Origin: Bacteroidota bacterium
GTDB taxonomy: Bacteria; Bacteroidota; Bacteroidia; Chitinophagales; Chitinophagaceae
Assembly: GCA_025361325.1 (NCBI GenBank)
Contig: JANYAL010000067.1
Span: forward strand, 1 to 26,232
Reading direction: 5' to 3'
DNA: 26,232 nt
The notes beneath the pieces were generated by a model that searched no databases, had not been told where the DNA came from, and was given only the letters and a program-made list of their open reading frames with translations. This document shows, in pieces, positions 16,227 through 23,428 of this stretch (its first letter is position 1; every line of letters starts with the position of its first letter). Position numbers and translations under genes: made by a program.

Positions 16227-16271
16227 TAAAAAGGGGAAAAGAAATATCTCATTTCAAAAAAACTATACAAA

Positions 16272-16283
16272 TACCGATCGGTA
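16272..16283. promoter_or_regulatory. TetR-type operator-like palindrome
   Basis: TACCGATCGGTA is a perfect 12-bp palindrome between the end of hbd and the YdeI-like gene, about 46 bases upstream of the latter's -7 box. Its ACCG-AT-CGGT form resembles operators of TetR-family regulators of fatty-acid and aromatic catabolism. No TetR gene is in the window. Confidence 0.4.
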
Positions 16284-16293
16284 AAAAAGGAAG

Positions 16294-17187
16294 TTATTTG
16301 AATCGCTGGCTGACCAACAGATCCTTATTGCCCGGAGTATAAGTATAGAACCCTTCCCCGCTCTTCACACCCAGTTTTCCGGCTATGACCATATTTGCCA
16401 GAAGCGGACAAGGGGCATATTTGGAAGTCCTGAACCCTTCCTGTAATACCTGTAAGATGGAGTAGCAGATATCCAGTCCTATGAAGTCGGCCAGTTGCAG
16501 GGGCCCCATGGGATGGGCCATACCCAGTTTCATGACGGTATCTATCTCTTCTACGCCGGCAACGCCTTCATATACACTATAAATAGCCTCATTGATCATG
16601 GGCATCAAAATGCGGTTGGCGATGAATCCGGGATAATCATTTACCGAACAGGGTATCTTACCGAGCTTCTTGCTCAATTCAATGATCGTATCAGTAACTT
16701 CTTTTTTGGTCTCATACCCGTTGATGATCTCCACCAGTTTCATAACCGGTACAGGGTTCATGAAATGCATACCGATGACCATTCCGGGCCTCCTGGTGGA
16801 TGCCGCGATCCTGGTGATGGATATAGAAGAGGTATTGGTAGCCAATATGCACCCCGCCGGAGCATAGATGTCGATCTGTTTAAAGATATCCAGTTTCAAT
16901 TCAATATTCTCCGTGGCCGCTTCCACCACCAGTTCAGCATGCTTTACCCCCTCCGGGATATCAGAAAGTGCTGTGATGTTGCCAAGTGCCGCCTTTTTTT
17001 CTTCCTCGGTGATAATACCTTTAGCGATTTGCCGGTCAAGGTTCTTACCCATATTGGTCAGCGCCCGCTGTAACTGTGAAGGATTCACGTCAATCAGGTG
17101 TACCTTGATACCTGCCTGTGCAAAAACGTGAGCTATGCCATTGCCCATTGTTCCTGCACCAATCACGCTTACATTTAGTATACTCAT
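16294..17187 (-). CDS. hbd: 3-hydroxyacyl-CoA (3-hydroxybutyryl-CoA) dehydrogenase
   Basis: A 297-residue NAD-dependent enzyme oxidising (S)-3-hydroxybutyryl-CoA to acetoacetyl-CoA. The Rossmann dinucleotide fingerprint is VSVIGAGTMGNGIAHVFA (6-23), with Asp33 at the end of the second strand. The active site shows NTSSIS (118-123), His141 in GMHFMNPVPVMKLVE, and Asn144 nearby. NDYPGFIANRILMPMINEAI and the C-terminal helical domain (GMAHPMGPLQLADFIGLD, GEGFYTY) complete the short single-function type. Length fits the clostridial Hbd/FadB2 group, not the FadB fusion. It is on the same strand as gcdH, 292 bases downstream, and would act two steps after it. In some bacteria the enzyme works in the reverse, polymer- or butyrate-forming direction. 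Confidence 0.92.
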   Translation of the reverse strand: MSILNVSVIGAGTMGNGIAHVFAQAGIKVHLIDVNPSQLQRALTNMGKNLDRQIAKGIITEEEKKAALGNITALSDIPEGVKHAELVVEAATENIELKLDIFKQIDIYAPAGCILATNTSSISITRIAASTRRPGMVIGMHFMNPVPVMKLVEIINGYETKKEVTDTIIELSKKLGKIPCSVNDYPGFIANRILMPMINEAIYSVYEGVAGVEEIDTVMKLGMAHPMGPLQLADFIGLDICYSILQVLQEGFRTSKYAPCPLLANMVIAGKLGVKSGEGFYTYTPGNKDLLVSQRFK

Positions 17188-17479
17188 ATATTTAGATAAT
17201 TAAAAAGTTATGAGTTATGCGTTGTTTGATTTCACAGTAATAATTGCACTGCTGATCATTTATAATAATCCTATCGCCTCTTTATGGATACTTTAAAATT
17301 CCTGTTCTTTCAAAATTCCTGATTCATGCAATAATTCAAGCCTACATTATGATTCCTTGTATTCTTTTTTTGTGCTTTTCCGGTTAGTGAATGAAGTCCA
17401 CTCTGTTTTCTGCATGTAGAGACACTCTAACCCATGCCCAGCAGCAGTTCCCCACTTATAATTGTTCCTTCTTACTAAA
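17188..17479. other. Spacer between gcdH and hbd
   Basis: No gene, terminator or -7 box was recognised. The only repeat seen is AAAATTCCTG occurring twice (17295-17304 and 17312-17321). Confidence 0.5.
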
Positions 17480-18664
17480 TTATTTAAATGCATTAAAACC
17501 TGTTACATCCATCCCCGTTATCAGCAAATGAATATCATGGGTACCCTCGTAGGTGATCACACTTTCCAGGTTCATCATATGGCGCATGACCGGGTATTCG
17601 CCAGAGATGCCCATGCCACCAAGTATCTGGCGGGCATCCCGACAAATATTCGTTGCCACTTCACAGGCATTGCGTTTTGCCATACTAACCTGCTGGGGAT
17701 TTACTTTCCCTTCATTCATCAGTACGCCCAGCCGCCAGTTCAGCAATTGTGCTTTGGTGATCTCTGTGATCATCTCAGCCAGTTTCTTCTGTTGTAATTG
17801 AAAACCGCCGATGGGTTTCCCGAACTGGATCCTTTCCTTGCTGTAATTCAATGCAGTATCATAACAATCCATTGCAGCCCCAATGGCACCCCACGCAATA
17901 CCATACCTGGCCTTGGTCAGACAACCCAGTGGTCCTTTCAATCCTTTTACATTTGGAAAAATATTTTCTTTAGGCACTTTTACCTGGTCAAAGACCAGTT
18001 CGCCGGTTGCACTTGCCCGTAAGCTCCATTTACCATGGGTGGTGGGTGTGCTGAATCCTTCCATACCTTTTTCAACGATCACACCACGTATTTCCCCGGT
18101 TTCATCTTTTGCCCAAACTACCGCTACCTGTGCAAAAGGGGAATTGCTGATCCACATCTTTGCACCATTCAATATAACATGATCTCCCGCATCCCTTATA
18201 TTCGTAATCATGCTAGAGGGATCACTTCCATGATCGGGTTCCGTAAGCCCGAAACAACCCAGCCAGTCCCCACTAGCCAGCTTTGGCAGGTACTTTTTCC
18301 TTTGCTCCTCGCTGCCATACTGGTAGATGGGGAACATTACCAGGCTTCCCTGAACGCTGGCGGTAGAACGCACACCGCTGTCGCCCCGTTCCAGTTCCTG
18401 CATCATCAACCCGTAGGCGAGATAGTCAAGACCCCCACCGCCGTATTGTTCTGGTATCGTAGGTCCAAAACATCCCAGGTCGCCCAGTTGTTTTATTATA
18501 TGCTTCGGGAATTCCCCTTTTTGCGCATACTCCTCAATGATAGGAGATATCTCCCTTTTTACATACTTGCGTACCGTTTCCCGGATGAGTATATGCTCCT
18601 CGGTCAGTAGTTCATCCACTTTAAAATAATCGGGGGACTGGAAGTTATCAGTTCTGGCAGCCAT
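17480..18664 (-). CDS. gcdH: Glutaryl-CoA dehydrogenase
   Basis: A 394-residue FAD enzyme of the acyl-CoA dehydrogenase fold that oxidises and decarboxylates glutaryl-CoA to crotonyl-CoA. The sequence follows mitochondrial GCDH closely: SVQGSLVMFPIYQYGSEEQR with a preceding Arg (GVRS) that contacts the glutaryl carboxylate, CFGLTEPDHGSDPSSM, KWSLRASATGE, ARYGIAWGAIGA, GGMGISGEY, and YEGTHDIHLLITG with the catalytic base Glu373. These features separate it from ordinary short-chain acyl-CoA dehydrogenases. The step is shared by lysine and tryptophan breakdown, which agrees with the kynurenine genes at the other end of the window. Divergent from the YciI-domain gene. Confidence 0.95.
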   Translation of the reverse strand: MAARTDNFQSPDYFKVDELLTEEHILIRETVRKYVKREISPIIEEYAQKGEFPKHIIKQLGDLGCFGPTIPEQYGGGGLDYLAYGLMMQELERGDSGVRSTASVQGSLVMFPIYQYGSEEQRKKYLPKLASGDWLGCFGLTEPDHGSDPSSMITNIRDAGDHVILNGAKMWISNSPFAQVAVVWAKDETGEIRGVIVEKGMEGFSTPTTHGKWSLRASATGELVFDQVKVPKENIFPNVKGLKGPLGCLTKARYGIAWGAIGAAMDCYDTALNYSKERIQFGKPIGGFQLQQKKLAEMITEITKAQLLNWRLGVLMNEGKVNPQQVSMAKRNACEVATNICRDARQILGGMGISGEYPVMRHMMNLESVITYEGTHDIHLLITGMDVTGFNAFK

Positions 18665-18844
18665 GGTTCAGGTTTGTTATTTGTTGTATTTTGTTACCCG
18701 CTCTACTATTCCACATCAGCTTTGTCATTTATCTCATTTTTACTTTATCTGAATACAGAGTGAAAGAGATTACCATTTTCAAATGTCAGGTATGGATACC
18801 GGCAGACCGCTTCGTATAAATTTCATTATCCCTGCGCTGCTTAA

Positions 18845-18852
18845 CAAAGATA
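18845..18852 (-). promoter_or_regulatory. Candidate -7 element for gcdH
   Basis: TATCTTTG on the minus strand matches TAnnTTTG exactly, but 180 bases before the gcdH ATG. If used it gives a leader of about 170 bases. No closer box was found. Confidence 0.3.
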
Positions 18853-18925
18853 AAACCTTAAATCATCCTGTAATATTTGTTTTTTAAATACCTTATCAGC
18901 TCAATCCCTTTTTAAAGACATTTTG

Positions 18926-18933
18926 TATTTTTG
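18926..18933 (+). promoter_or_regulatory. -7 promoter element for the YciI-domain gene
   Basis: TATTTTTG matches TAnnTTTG exactly and is 13 bases before the ATG at 18947. Confidence 0.55.
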
Positions 18934-18946
18934 ATATAAATGCATC

Positions 18947-19393
18947 ATGAATACATTTCTCAGGTATAGTTTGGCAATATTGATCTTTTTATGTGCCGGG
19001 GCTGATCTTACGGCACAAAAACATCAAATCACTTCAACTGAATTGACAAAAACCAAACGCCTGGAAGACCAGGTAAGGCAATACTGGTTCGTCATGCTAA
19101 CCTTAGGCAGGAACAGATCGCAGGATTCTGCAACTGCAGCAAAAATCCAGCAGGGACACCTGGACAATATCAACCGGCTGTATACTGAAGGGAAACTCAA
19201 AGTGGCAGGCCCTTTTGGTGACGAGGGAAACTGGAAAGGTATCTTTATTTTTGATGCTGACACAAAGGAAGATGTAGAAAGGATCCTGCAGACAGATCCT
19301 GCTATCGCAACAGGGAGACTGTCTTATGAAATCCACCCCTGGTGGACAAGTGCCATTGGGAGTTTCACACCGGGAAAACCTAATAAACTTTAG
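18947..19393 (+). CDS. Exported YciI-like (YCII domain) protein
   Basis: The 148-residue protein has a signal peptide (MNTFLRYSLAILIFLCAGADLTAQ) followed by a YCII-related domain from about 45 to 135: QYWFVMLTLGRNR, QQGHLDNINRLYTEGKLKVAGPFGDEG, GIFIFDADTKEDVERILQTDPAI and SYEIHPWW. The His in QGHLDN and the Asp in FGDEG occupy the positions of the conserved YciI His-Asp pair. YciI-type domains resemble dimeric ferredoxin-like folds and are usually cytoplasmic, so the export signal is unusual. The biochemical role is unknown. It leads a run of three close genes: the SGNH hydrolase starts 17 bases after it. Confidence 0.82.
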   Translation: MNTFLRYSLAILIFLCAGADLTAQKHQITSTELTKTKRLEDQVRQYWFVMLTLGRNRSQDSATAAKIQQGHLDNINRLYTEGKLKVAGPFGDEGNWKGIFIFDADTKEDVERILQTDPAIATGRLSYEIHPWWTSAIGSFTPGKPNKL

Positions 19394-19410
19394 ATTCACT
19401 TCATAAATTT

Positions 19411-20019
19411 ATGACCTATTCCTACCTGGCATTGGGCGACAGTTACACCATAGGTGAACAGGTAAAGCTTACGGATAGTTTCCCTTACCAGTCTGTTCAG
19501 CTACTCCGGGAAAAGGGCATTCCCTTTTATGCTCCCGAGATTATTGCTGCAACCGGGTGGACCACCCATGAACTGAATACCCACATAGAAAAAATACGGA
19601 CACTTGAAAAATATGATATGGTTAGTCTGCTGATTGGCGTCAATGACCAATACAGGGGCAGAAGCATAAACGAATTCACAGTAGCATTTGAGCATTTGCT
19701 TATGAAGGCCATCGGCTTTGCAGGCGAAAATCCTGCACATGTCTTTGTGCTTAGCATCCCCGACTGGGGTGTTACCCCATTTGCCGCCCAAAGGGACAGA
19801 AATACCATCGCTGGGGAGATCGATGCTTTTAATGAGGTCTGTTCTAAAACTGCGGAAAAATACAATGCCAACTATATTAACATCACTCAGTCCCAACGAA
19901 CAGATGGCAATAATCTGGAATACCTTGCTGATGACGGATTACATCCTTCCGGGAAAGAGTATGCCAAATGGGCAATAGCCTTAAGCGAAAGCATTAAATT
20001 GACCCTGGCCAATGGATAA
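19411..20019 (+). CDS. SGNH/GDSL-family hydrolase
   Basis: A 202-residue serine esterase fold without a signal peptide. Block I is LALGDSYTIGE with nucleophile Ser11. Block II Gly is probably Gly49 (ATGWTT), block III is GVNDQYRG with Asn78, and block V is DDGLHPSGKEY with Asp175 and His178, so the full Ser-Gly-Asn-His set is present. Members cleave acyl esters of lipids, sugars or thioesters; the substrate is not predictable here. It follows the YciI gene by 17 bases and overlaps the next gene by eight, so the three genes are probably one unit. Confidence 0.9.
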   Translation: MTYSYLALGDSYTIGEQVKLTDSFPYQSVQLLREKGIPFYAPEIIAATGWTTHELNTHIEKIRTLEKYDMVSLLIGVNDQYRGRSINEFTVAFEHLLMKAIGFAGENPAHVFVLSIPDWGVTPFAAQRDRNTIAGEIDAFNEVCSKTAEKYNANYINITQSQRTDGNNLEYLADDGLHPSGKEYAKWAIALSESIKLTLANG

Positions 20020-20542
20020 GTTCTATTTTAAAGAAGTTCAGCGATTCCATACACGCTGGGTATGGGCAGGCGTGATAGCAGTCAACCTGTTACTCATCTA
20101 TGCGATAGTGCAACAGGCCTTACTGGGTATCTCTTTTGGTCCAAAACCACTTCCCGATCTTGCCCTGTTCTTCCTGGAACTGGTACCCCTCCTTTTATTC
20201 ATTTTTCTTTGTTCTATCCGGTTAAGGACCTCTTATGATTCCATCGGCATCCATTACCGCTACCTCCCTTTCCAGTTCAGGACCACCACCATCGAATGGC
20301 ATCAGCTGAGCGATGCCTATATGCGTGGGTATAATTCCCTGCTTGAATATGGTGGCTGGGGAGTACGAAAGGGGGTTGCCAGCACCGGCATGGCCATCAA
20401 TACATCTGCCTCCTCGAATAAAGGATTACAACTGCGATTCCCGAACGGCAAATTATTACTGATCGGTACCAGGTATCCCGGCGAGATAGAAAAGATCATC
20501 AGCCGTGTTATGACCGAAGGAAGGATCAACCGGAGTTTGTAG
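20012..20542 (+). CDS. Small membrane protein with PH-like C-terminal region, unrecognised
   Basis: I do not recognise a named family. The 176-residue protein has two hydrophobic segments (about 15-37, WVWAGVIAVNLLLIYAIVQQ, and 47-70, LALFFLELVPLLLFIFLCSI). A soluble tail follows, with a beta-rich pattern similar to small bacterial PH-like proteins: YDSIGIHYRYLPFQFRTTTIEWHQLSDAYMRGYN, GLQLRFPNGKLLLIGTRYPGEIEKII. It overlaps the SGNH hydrolase gene by eight bases and converges on pyrF with only four bases between stops. The topology suggests a cytoplasmic tail, but the function is unknown. Confidence 0.75.
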   Translation: MDKFYFKEVQRFHTRWVWAGVIAVNLLLIYAIVQQALLGISFGPKPLPDLALFFLELVPLLLFIFLCSIRLRTSYDSIGIHYRYLPFQFRTTTIEWHQLSDAYMRGYNSLLEYGGWGVRKGVASTGMAINTSASSNKGLQLRFPNGKLLLIGTRYPGEIEKIISRVMTEGRINRSL

Positions 20543-20546
20543 TTAA

Positions 20547-21365
20547 TTATAGATAGGTTGCCATTTCAGACTGATATTCAAGCGCAATGGCCCTTGCCTC
20601 TTCCGCGAAGTCTTCCTTTTCACTGGCATAGATGATCGCCCTGGACACATTTACCAGCAGCCCACAATCATTGGTGACAGAAGTATTTTTGATCATGCCG
20701 TATTTACTCACTTCCTCCATACTGCCACCCTGGAACCCAACCCCGGGTACCAGTAAGAAATGCTCGGGAATGATCTTCCGAATCGGCTCCAGATCACTGG
20801 ATTTGGTAGCACCGATCACGAACATCAGGTTATTCGTATTGCCCCATTTGCTCACTTTTCGAAGCACCATCTCATACAGGAACTCATCACCTGTCTTTTG
20901 CTGCTCAAAGTCAATACTGCCCGGGTTACTGGTTAAGCCAAGCACAATGGCCCATTTGTTATCATATTCCAGGAAAGGCCGTACACTGTCCTCACCCATA
21001 TAAGGAGCTACGGTTACGGCATCAAAATTCAGGGTCTCAAAGAATGTTTTGGCATACTGTGCAGATGTATTACCAATATCCGCCCGTTTGGCATCTGCTA
21101 TTGAGAAATGTTCTATTGGGATATAGTTGACCGTCTTTTCCAGGGCTTCCCATCCTTTCAATCCCATGGCCTCGTAAAAAGCCGTATTGATCTTATAGGA
21201 GACGCAGAGGTCCCTGGTTGCATCAATGATCTGTCGGTTGAATTCAAACACCGCATCATCATGACCCTGTAAGTGTTTGGGAATCCTGTTCATGTCGGTA
21301 TCGAGGCCAACACAGAGATAGGATCTTTTTAAACGGATCTGTTCTACAAGCTGATTCCTGGTCAT
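20547..21365 (-). CDS. pyrF: Orotidine 5'-phosphate decarboxylase (type 2)
   Basis: A 272-residue TIM-barrel enzyme catalysing the last step of de novo UMP synthesis. [15 protein letters not shown] starts the barrel, [13 protein letters not shown] follows, and the catalytic segment is [14 protein letters not shown] with Asp91, Lys93 and Asp96. [12 protein letters not shown] and [12 protein letters not shown] (phosphate-binding region) complete the site. Length and the [10 protein letters not shown] form fit the type 2 group common in Bacteroidota and Actinobacteria. A perfect -7 box ends four bases before the ATG, so the transcript is probably leaderless or has a very short leader, and the gene need not depend on the kynurenine operon upstream. 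Confidence 0.95.
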   Translation of the reverse strand: MTRNQLVEQIRLKRSYLCVGLDTDMNRIPKHLQGHDDAVFEFNRQIIDATRDLCVSYKINTAFYEAMGLKGWEALEKTVNYIPIEHFSIADAKRADIGNTSAQYAKTFFETLNFDAVTVAPYMGEDSVRPFLEYDNKWAIVLGLTSNPGSIDFEQQKTGDEFLYEMVLRKVSKWGNTNNLMFVIGATKSSDLEPIRKIIPEHFLLVPGVGFQGGSMEEVSKYGMIKNTSVTNDCGLLVNVSRAIIYASEKEDFAEEARAIALEYQSEMATYL

Positions 21366-21369
21366 GCCG

Positions 21370-21377
21370 CAAAGTTA
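21370..21377 (-). promoter_or_regulatory. -7 promoter element abutting pyrF
   Basis: TAACTTTG on the minus strand matches TAnnTTTG exactly and is separated from the ATG by four bases (GCGG). Confidence 0.55.
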
Positions 21378-21415
21378 ATAAAGTTGATGCGTTCATACAG
21401 TTTATCACTAAACCC

Positions 21416-22030
21416 TCATATCCTCTTACTCATCTCTTCCGCTATAGACCTGGAATGCCCATCCCCGCGTTCCGTCAGTTTATGGATGATATTCTTCCGG
21501 GAGGCCTCATCCTTGTTCTGGCTGAGCTTGAAAACATTTTCAACTTGCACTACTTCAATACGGAATCCGACAATGGCTTTAACCATCATTGAAACATAGT
21601 CATCAGACAGATTTTTGAATGCGGCAGCCGTTTCAGTTCCTTCATACCTGTCGGTGATCCACTTGACGGCCTGGTAGGTACCCTCCGCATCCGTAAAAAA
21701 TATTCTACCCCTGGCGTGTACGGTCATATAATTCCAGGTAGAGCCGGAATGCGGATCCTGGTACCAGCTAGCACTTACATAACAATGTGGTCCGTTGTAA
21801 ATTACCAGCACCTCATTGTTCTTTTCAAAAGCCAGATGATGGTCGGTCTTTCTCATCATGTGCCCGTGTAAGGTCAGTTTCCCGTCCGCTTCAATCCGGG
21901 TATCTACCGGAATATGGGTTGCTACCGGAAGACCTTCCGCGGAACCGGTAATGATCACAAAGGGGTTCAACTGCATGAATGCAATCACTTTTTTCTCATC
22001 GTCTTCTTTGAAATAGGGGAATTTATACAT
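21416..22030 (-). CDS. PaiB-like FMN-binding protein
   Basis: The 204-residue protein has the split-barrel flavin-binding fold of the PaiB family: YKFPYFKEDDEKKVIAFM, LNPFVIIT, LPVATHIPVD, LHGHMMRKTDHH, VLVIYNGPHCYVSASWYQDP and TWNYMTVHARG. Database entries call this the FMN-binding negative transcriptional regulator family, after Bacillus PaiB, but no DNA-binding motif is visible and many members may be flavin enzymes or haem-related. It follows kmo by 51 bases on the same strand, so it could be co-transcribed with the kynurenine genes, although a weak stem-loop (22048-22069) lies between. Confidence 0.88.
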   Translation of the reverse strand: MYKFPYFKEDDEKKVIAFMQLNPFVIITGSAEGLPVATHIPVDTRIEADGKLTLHGHMMRKTDHHLAFEKNNEVLVIYNGPHCYVSASWYQDPHSGSTWNYMTVHARGRIFFTDAEGTYQAVKWITDRYEGTETAAAFKNLSDDYVSMMVKAIVGFRIEVVQVENVFKLSQNKDEASRKNIIHKLTERGDGHSRSIAEEMSKRI

Positions 22031-22047
22031 AAATGATCTTTTGTAGA

Positions 22048-22069
22048 AACTGTATAGATGAAAACAGTT
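22048..22069 (-). other. Weak stem-loop after kmo
   Basis: AACTGT and ACAGTT form a 6-bp stem with a 10-base loop between the kmo stop and the PaiB start. There is no U-run, so full termination is doubtful. Confidence 0.2.
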
Positions 22070-22081
22070 ATTTGTGTAAAA

Positions 22082-23428
22082 TCAGCGCAGCAGATCCAGT
22101 ATCATTTTTTCAGTTAATTCCTCCTGCCATGTACTTTCAATCCCAGGCTGGCTCATCACCTGCCGCATGATGGCTTCCTGTTTTATGCTGTTCTGCAAAG
22201 CTTCACTGTAACGTATGTGCGGACTGAAAGTTACCTGGGAATAGGCAGGGATCCATGTACCGGGATACTTCCTGCTAAAGGCTGCTTCTATCTTTTTCTG
22301 CAGCAGGAACCGGGGATCCGCCACTTTATCCCGCATCTCCACAAAGTTGTTCAGGGCCAGGTCGGCTATGGCATCCCCATCAGGTTTCCTCAGCTCCTGG
22401 TATCGGGAAAGTATATGGTCCCAGTCATCCTGGTATTCATCGATAAGTTTGTTCAACACCACGCAGTCCTCAAATCCGCAATTCATGCCCTGCCCGAAAA
22501 AGGGGACAATCGCATGAGCAGCATCACCAATCAGGGCAAACTTGTCTGCTTTCACCCAGGGATAGCATTTCACCGTAACGAGTGATGCCGTTGGGTTATG
22601 AAAAAAATCATCCTCCAGTGTCGGCATCAGGGGAACTGCATCGGTAAAGGTCTTTTCAAAGAAAGCCCTTACCTTTTCTTTAGTATCCAGGCTGGCAAAG
22701 GAGGGATCTCCTTCAAAGGGAAAAAAAAGCGTACAGGTGAAACTGCCATCCATATTTGGCAGCGCAATAAGCATATAATTCCCCCTCGGCCAGATGTGCA
22801 GGGCATTCTTTTCCAGGAGGAATCCGCCGTCAATGCCGGCAGGGATATTCAGTTCCTTATACCCGAAATCAATAAAGTATTGCTGGTATTGAAAGCGGTC
22901 GTGCTGCAGCTGGTAGGATAAACGGGCAGCGGAGTAGGCGCCGTCGCTGCCAAAAAGCAGTTCAAAGTTTGTGGTTTGTTGTTTGTGGTTGAGGGTATGC
23001 TCAAAGATTACTTCATCCTTTTTCCAGTCGATGTGGTCACATCGTTCGTTATAGAATATTTCCACACCATGATGTTCTGCCAGGTCCATCAGTTTCTTAT
23101 TCAGATCGCCCCTGGATACCGAATTGATGTACTGTCCTTCCTGGCCATATGGCTGAAACGCTGTGGTACCGTCTGCGTTATGTATATACCTGCCGTGCAT
23201 GGGGATGGATATCTTCTTTATCTCTTCCATAATGCCCACTTCTTCAAGTGCCCTGATCCCCCGGTCGCTCAATGCCAGGTTGATGGAACGTCCCGCACTG
23301 ATCCCTTCTTTACGCATATCGCCCCTGCGTTCATAGATCCTTACCCCATGACCGCGTTTGGAGAGGTAGATCGAAAGTAAAGAACCTACTAAGCCGGCGC
23401 CGATAATAATTATCTCTTTTTTTTTCAT
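22082..23428 (-). CDS. kmo: Kynurenine 3-monooxygenase
   Basis: A 448-residue flavoprotein hydroxylase converting L-kynurenine to 3-hydroxykynurenine with NADPH and oxygen. The FAD fingerprint is IIIIGAGLVGSLLSIYLSKRG (6-26). RSINLALSDRGIRALE (47-62) is a KMO-specific stretch, the Arg in SVSRGDLNKKLM (103-114) fits the flavin monooxygenase pattern, and the second FAD motif is LIGDAAHAIVPFFGQGMNCGFEDC (299-322). Length equals that of typical bacterial KMO, without the eukaryotic outer-membrane tail. The start codon overlaps the kynU stop by one base (TGATG), so the two are translationally coupled. Codons 2-4 form part of a nine-A tract. Confidence 0.96.
   Translation of the reverse strand: MKKKEIIIIGAGLVGSLLSIYLSKRGHGVRIYERRGDMRKEGISAGRSINLALSDRGIRALEEVGIMEEIKKISIPMHGRYIHNADGTTAFQPYGQEGQYINSVSRGDLNKKLMDLAEHHGVEIFYNERCDHIDWKKDEVIFEHTLNHKQQTTNFELLFGSDGAYSAARLSYQLQHDRFQYQQYFIDFGYKELNIPAGIDGGFLLEKNALHIWPRGNYMLIALPNMDGSFTCTLFFPFEGDPSFASLDTKEKVRAFFEKTFTDAVPLMPTLEDDFFHNPTASLVTVKCYPWVKADKFALIGDAAHAIVPFFGQGMNCGFEDCVVLNKLIDEYQDDWDHILSRYQELRKPDGDAIADLALNNFVEMRDKVADPRFLLQKKIEAAFSRKYPGTWIPAYSQVTFSPHIRYSEALQNSIKQEAIMRQVMSQPGIESTWQEELTEKMILDLLR

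Noticed and set aside
16495..17073. 192-codon plus-strand frame opposite hbd
   Set aside because: It mirrors the codon pattern of hbd and shows no recognisable motif.
17295..17321. AAAATTCCTG direct repeat in the gcdH-hbd spacer
   Set aside because: Two short AT-rich copies with no further pattern; likely chance.
18035..18610. 191-codon plus-strand frame opposite gcdH
   Set aside because: It is antisense to the highly conserved gcdH and unlike any family I recognise.
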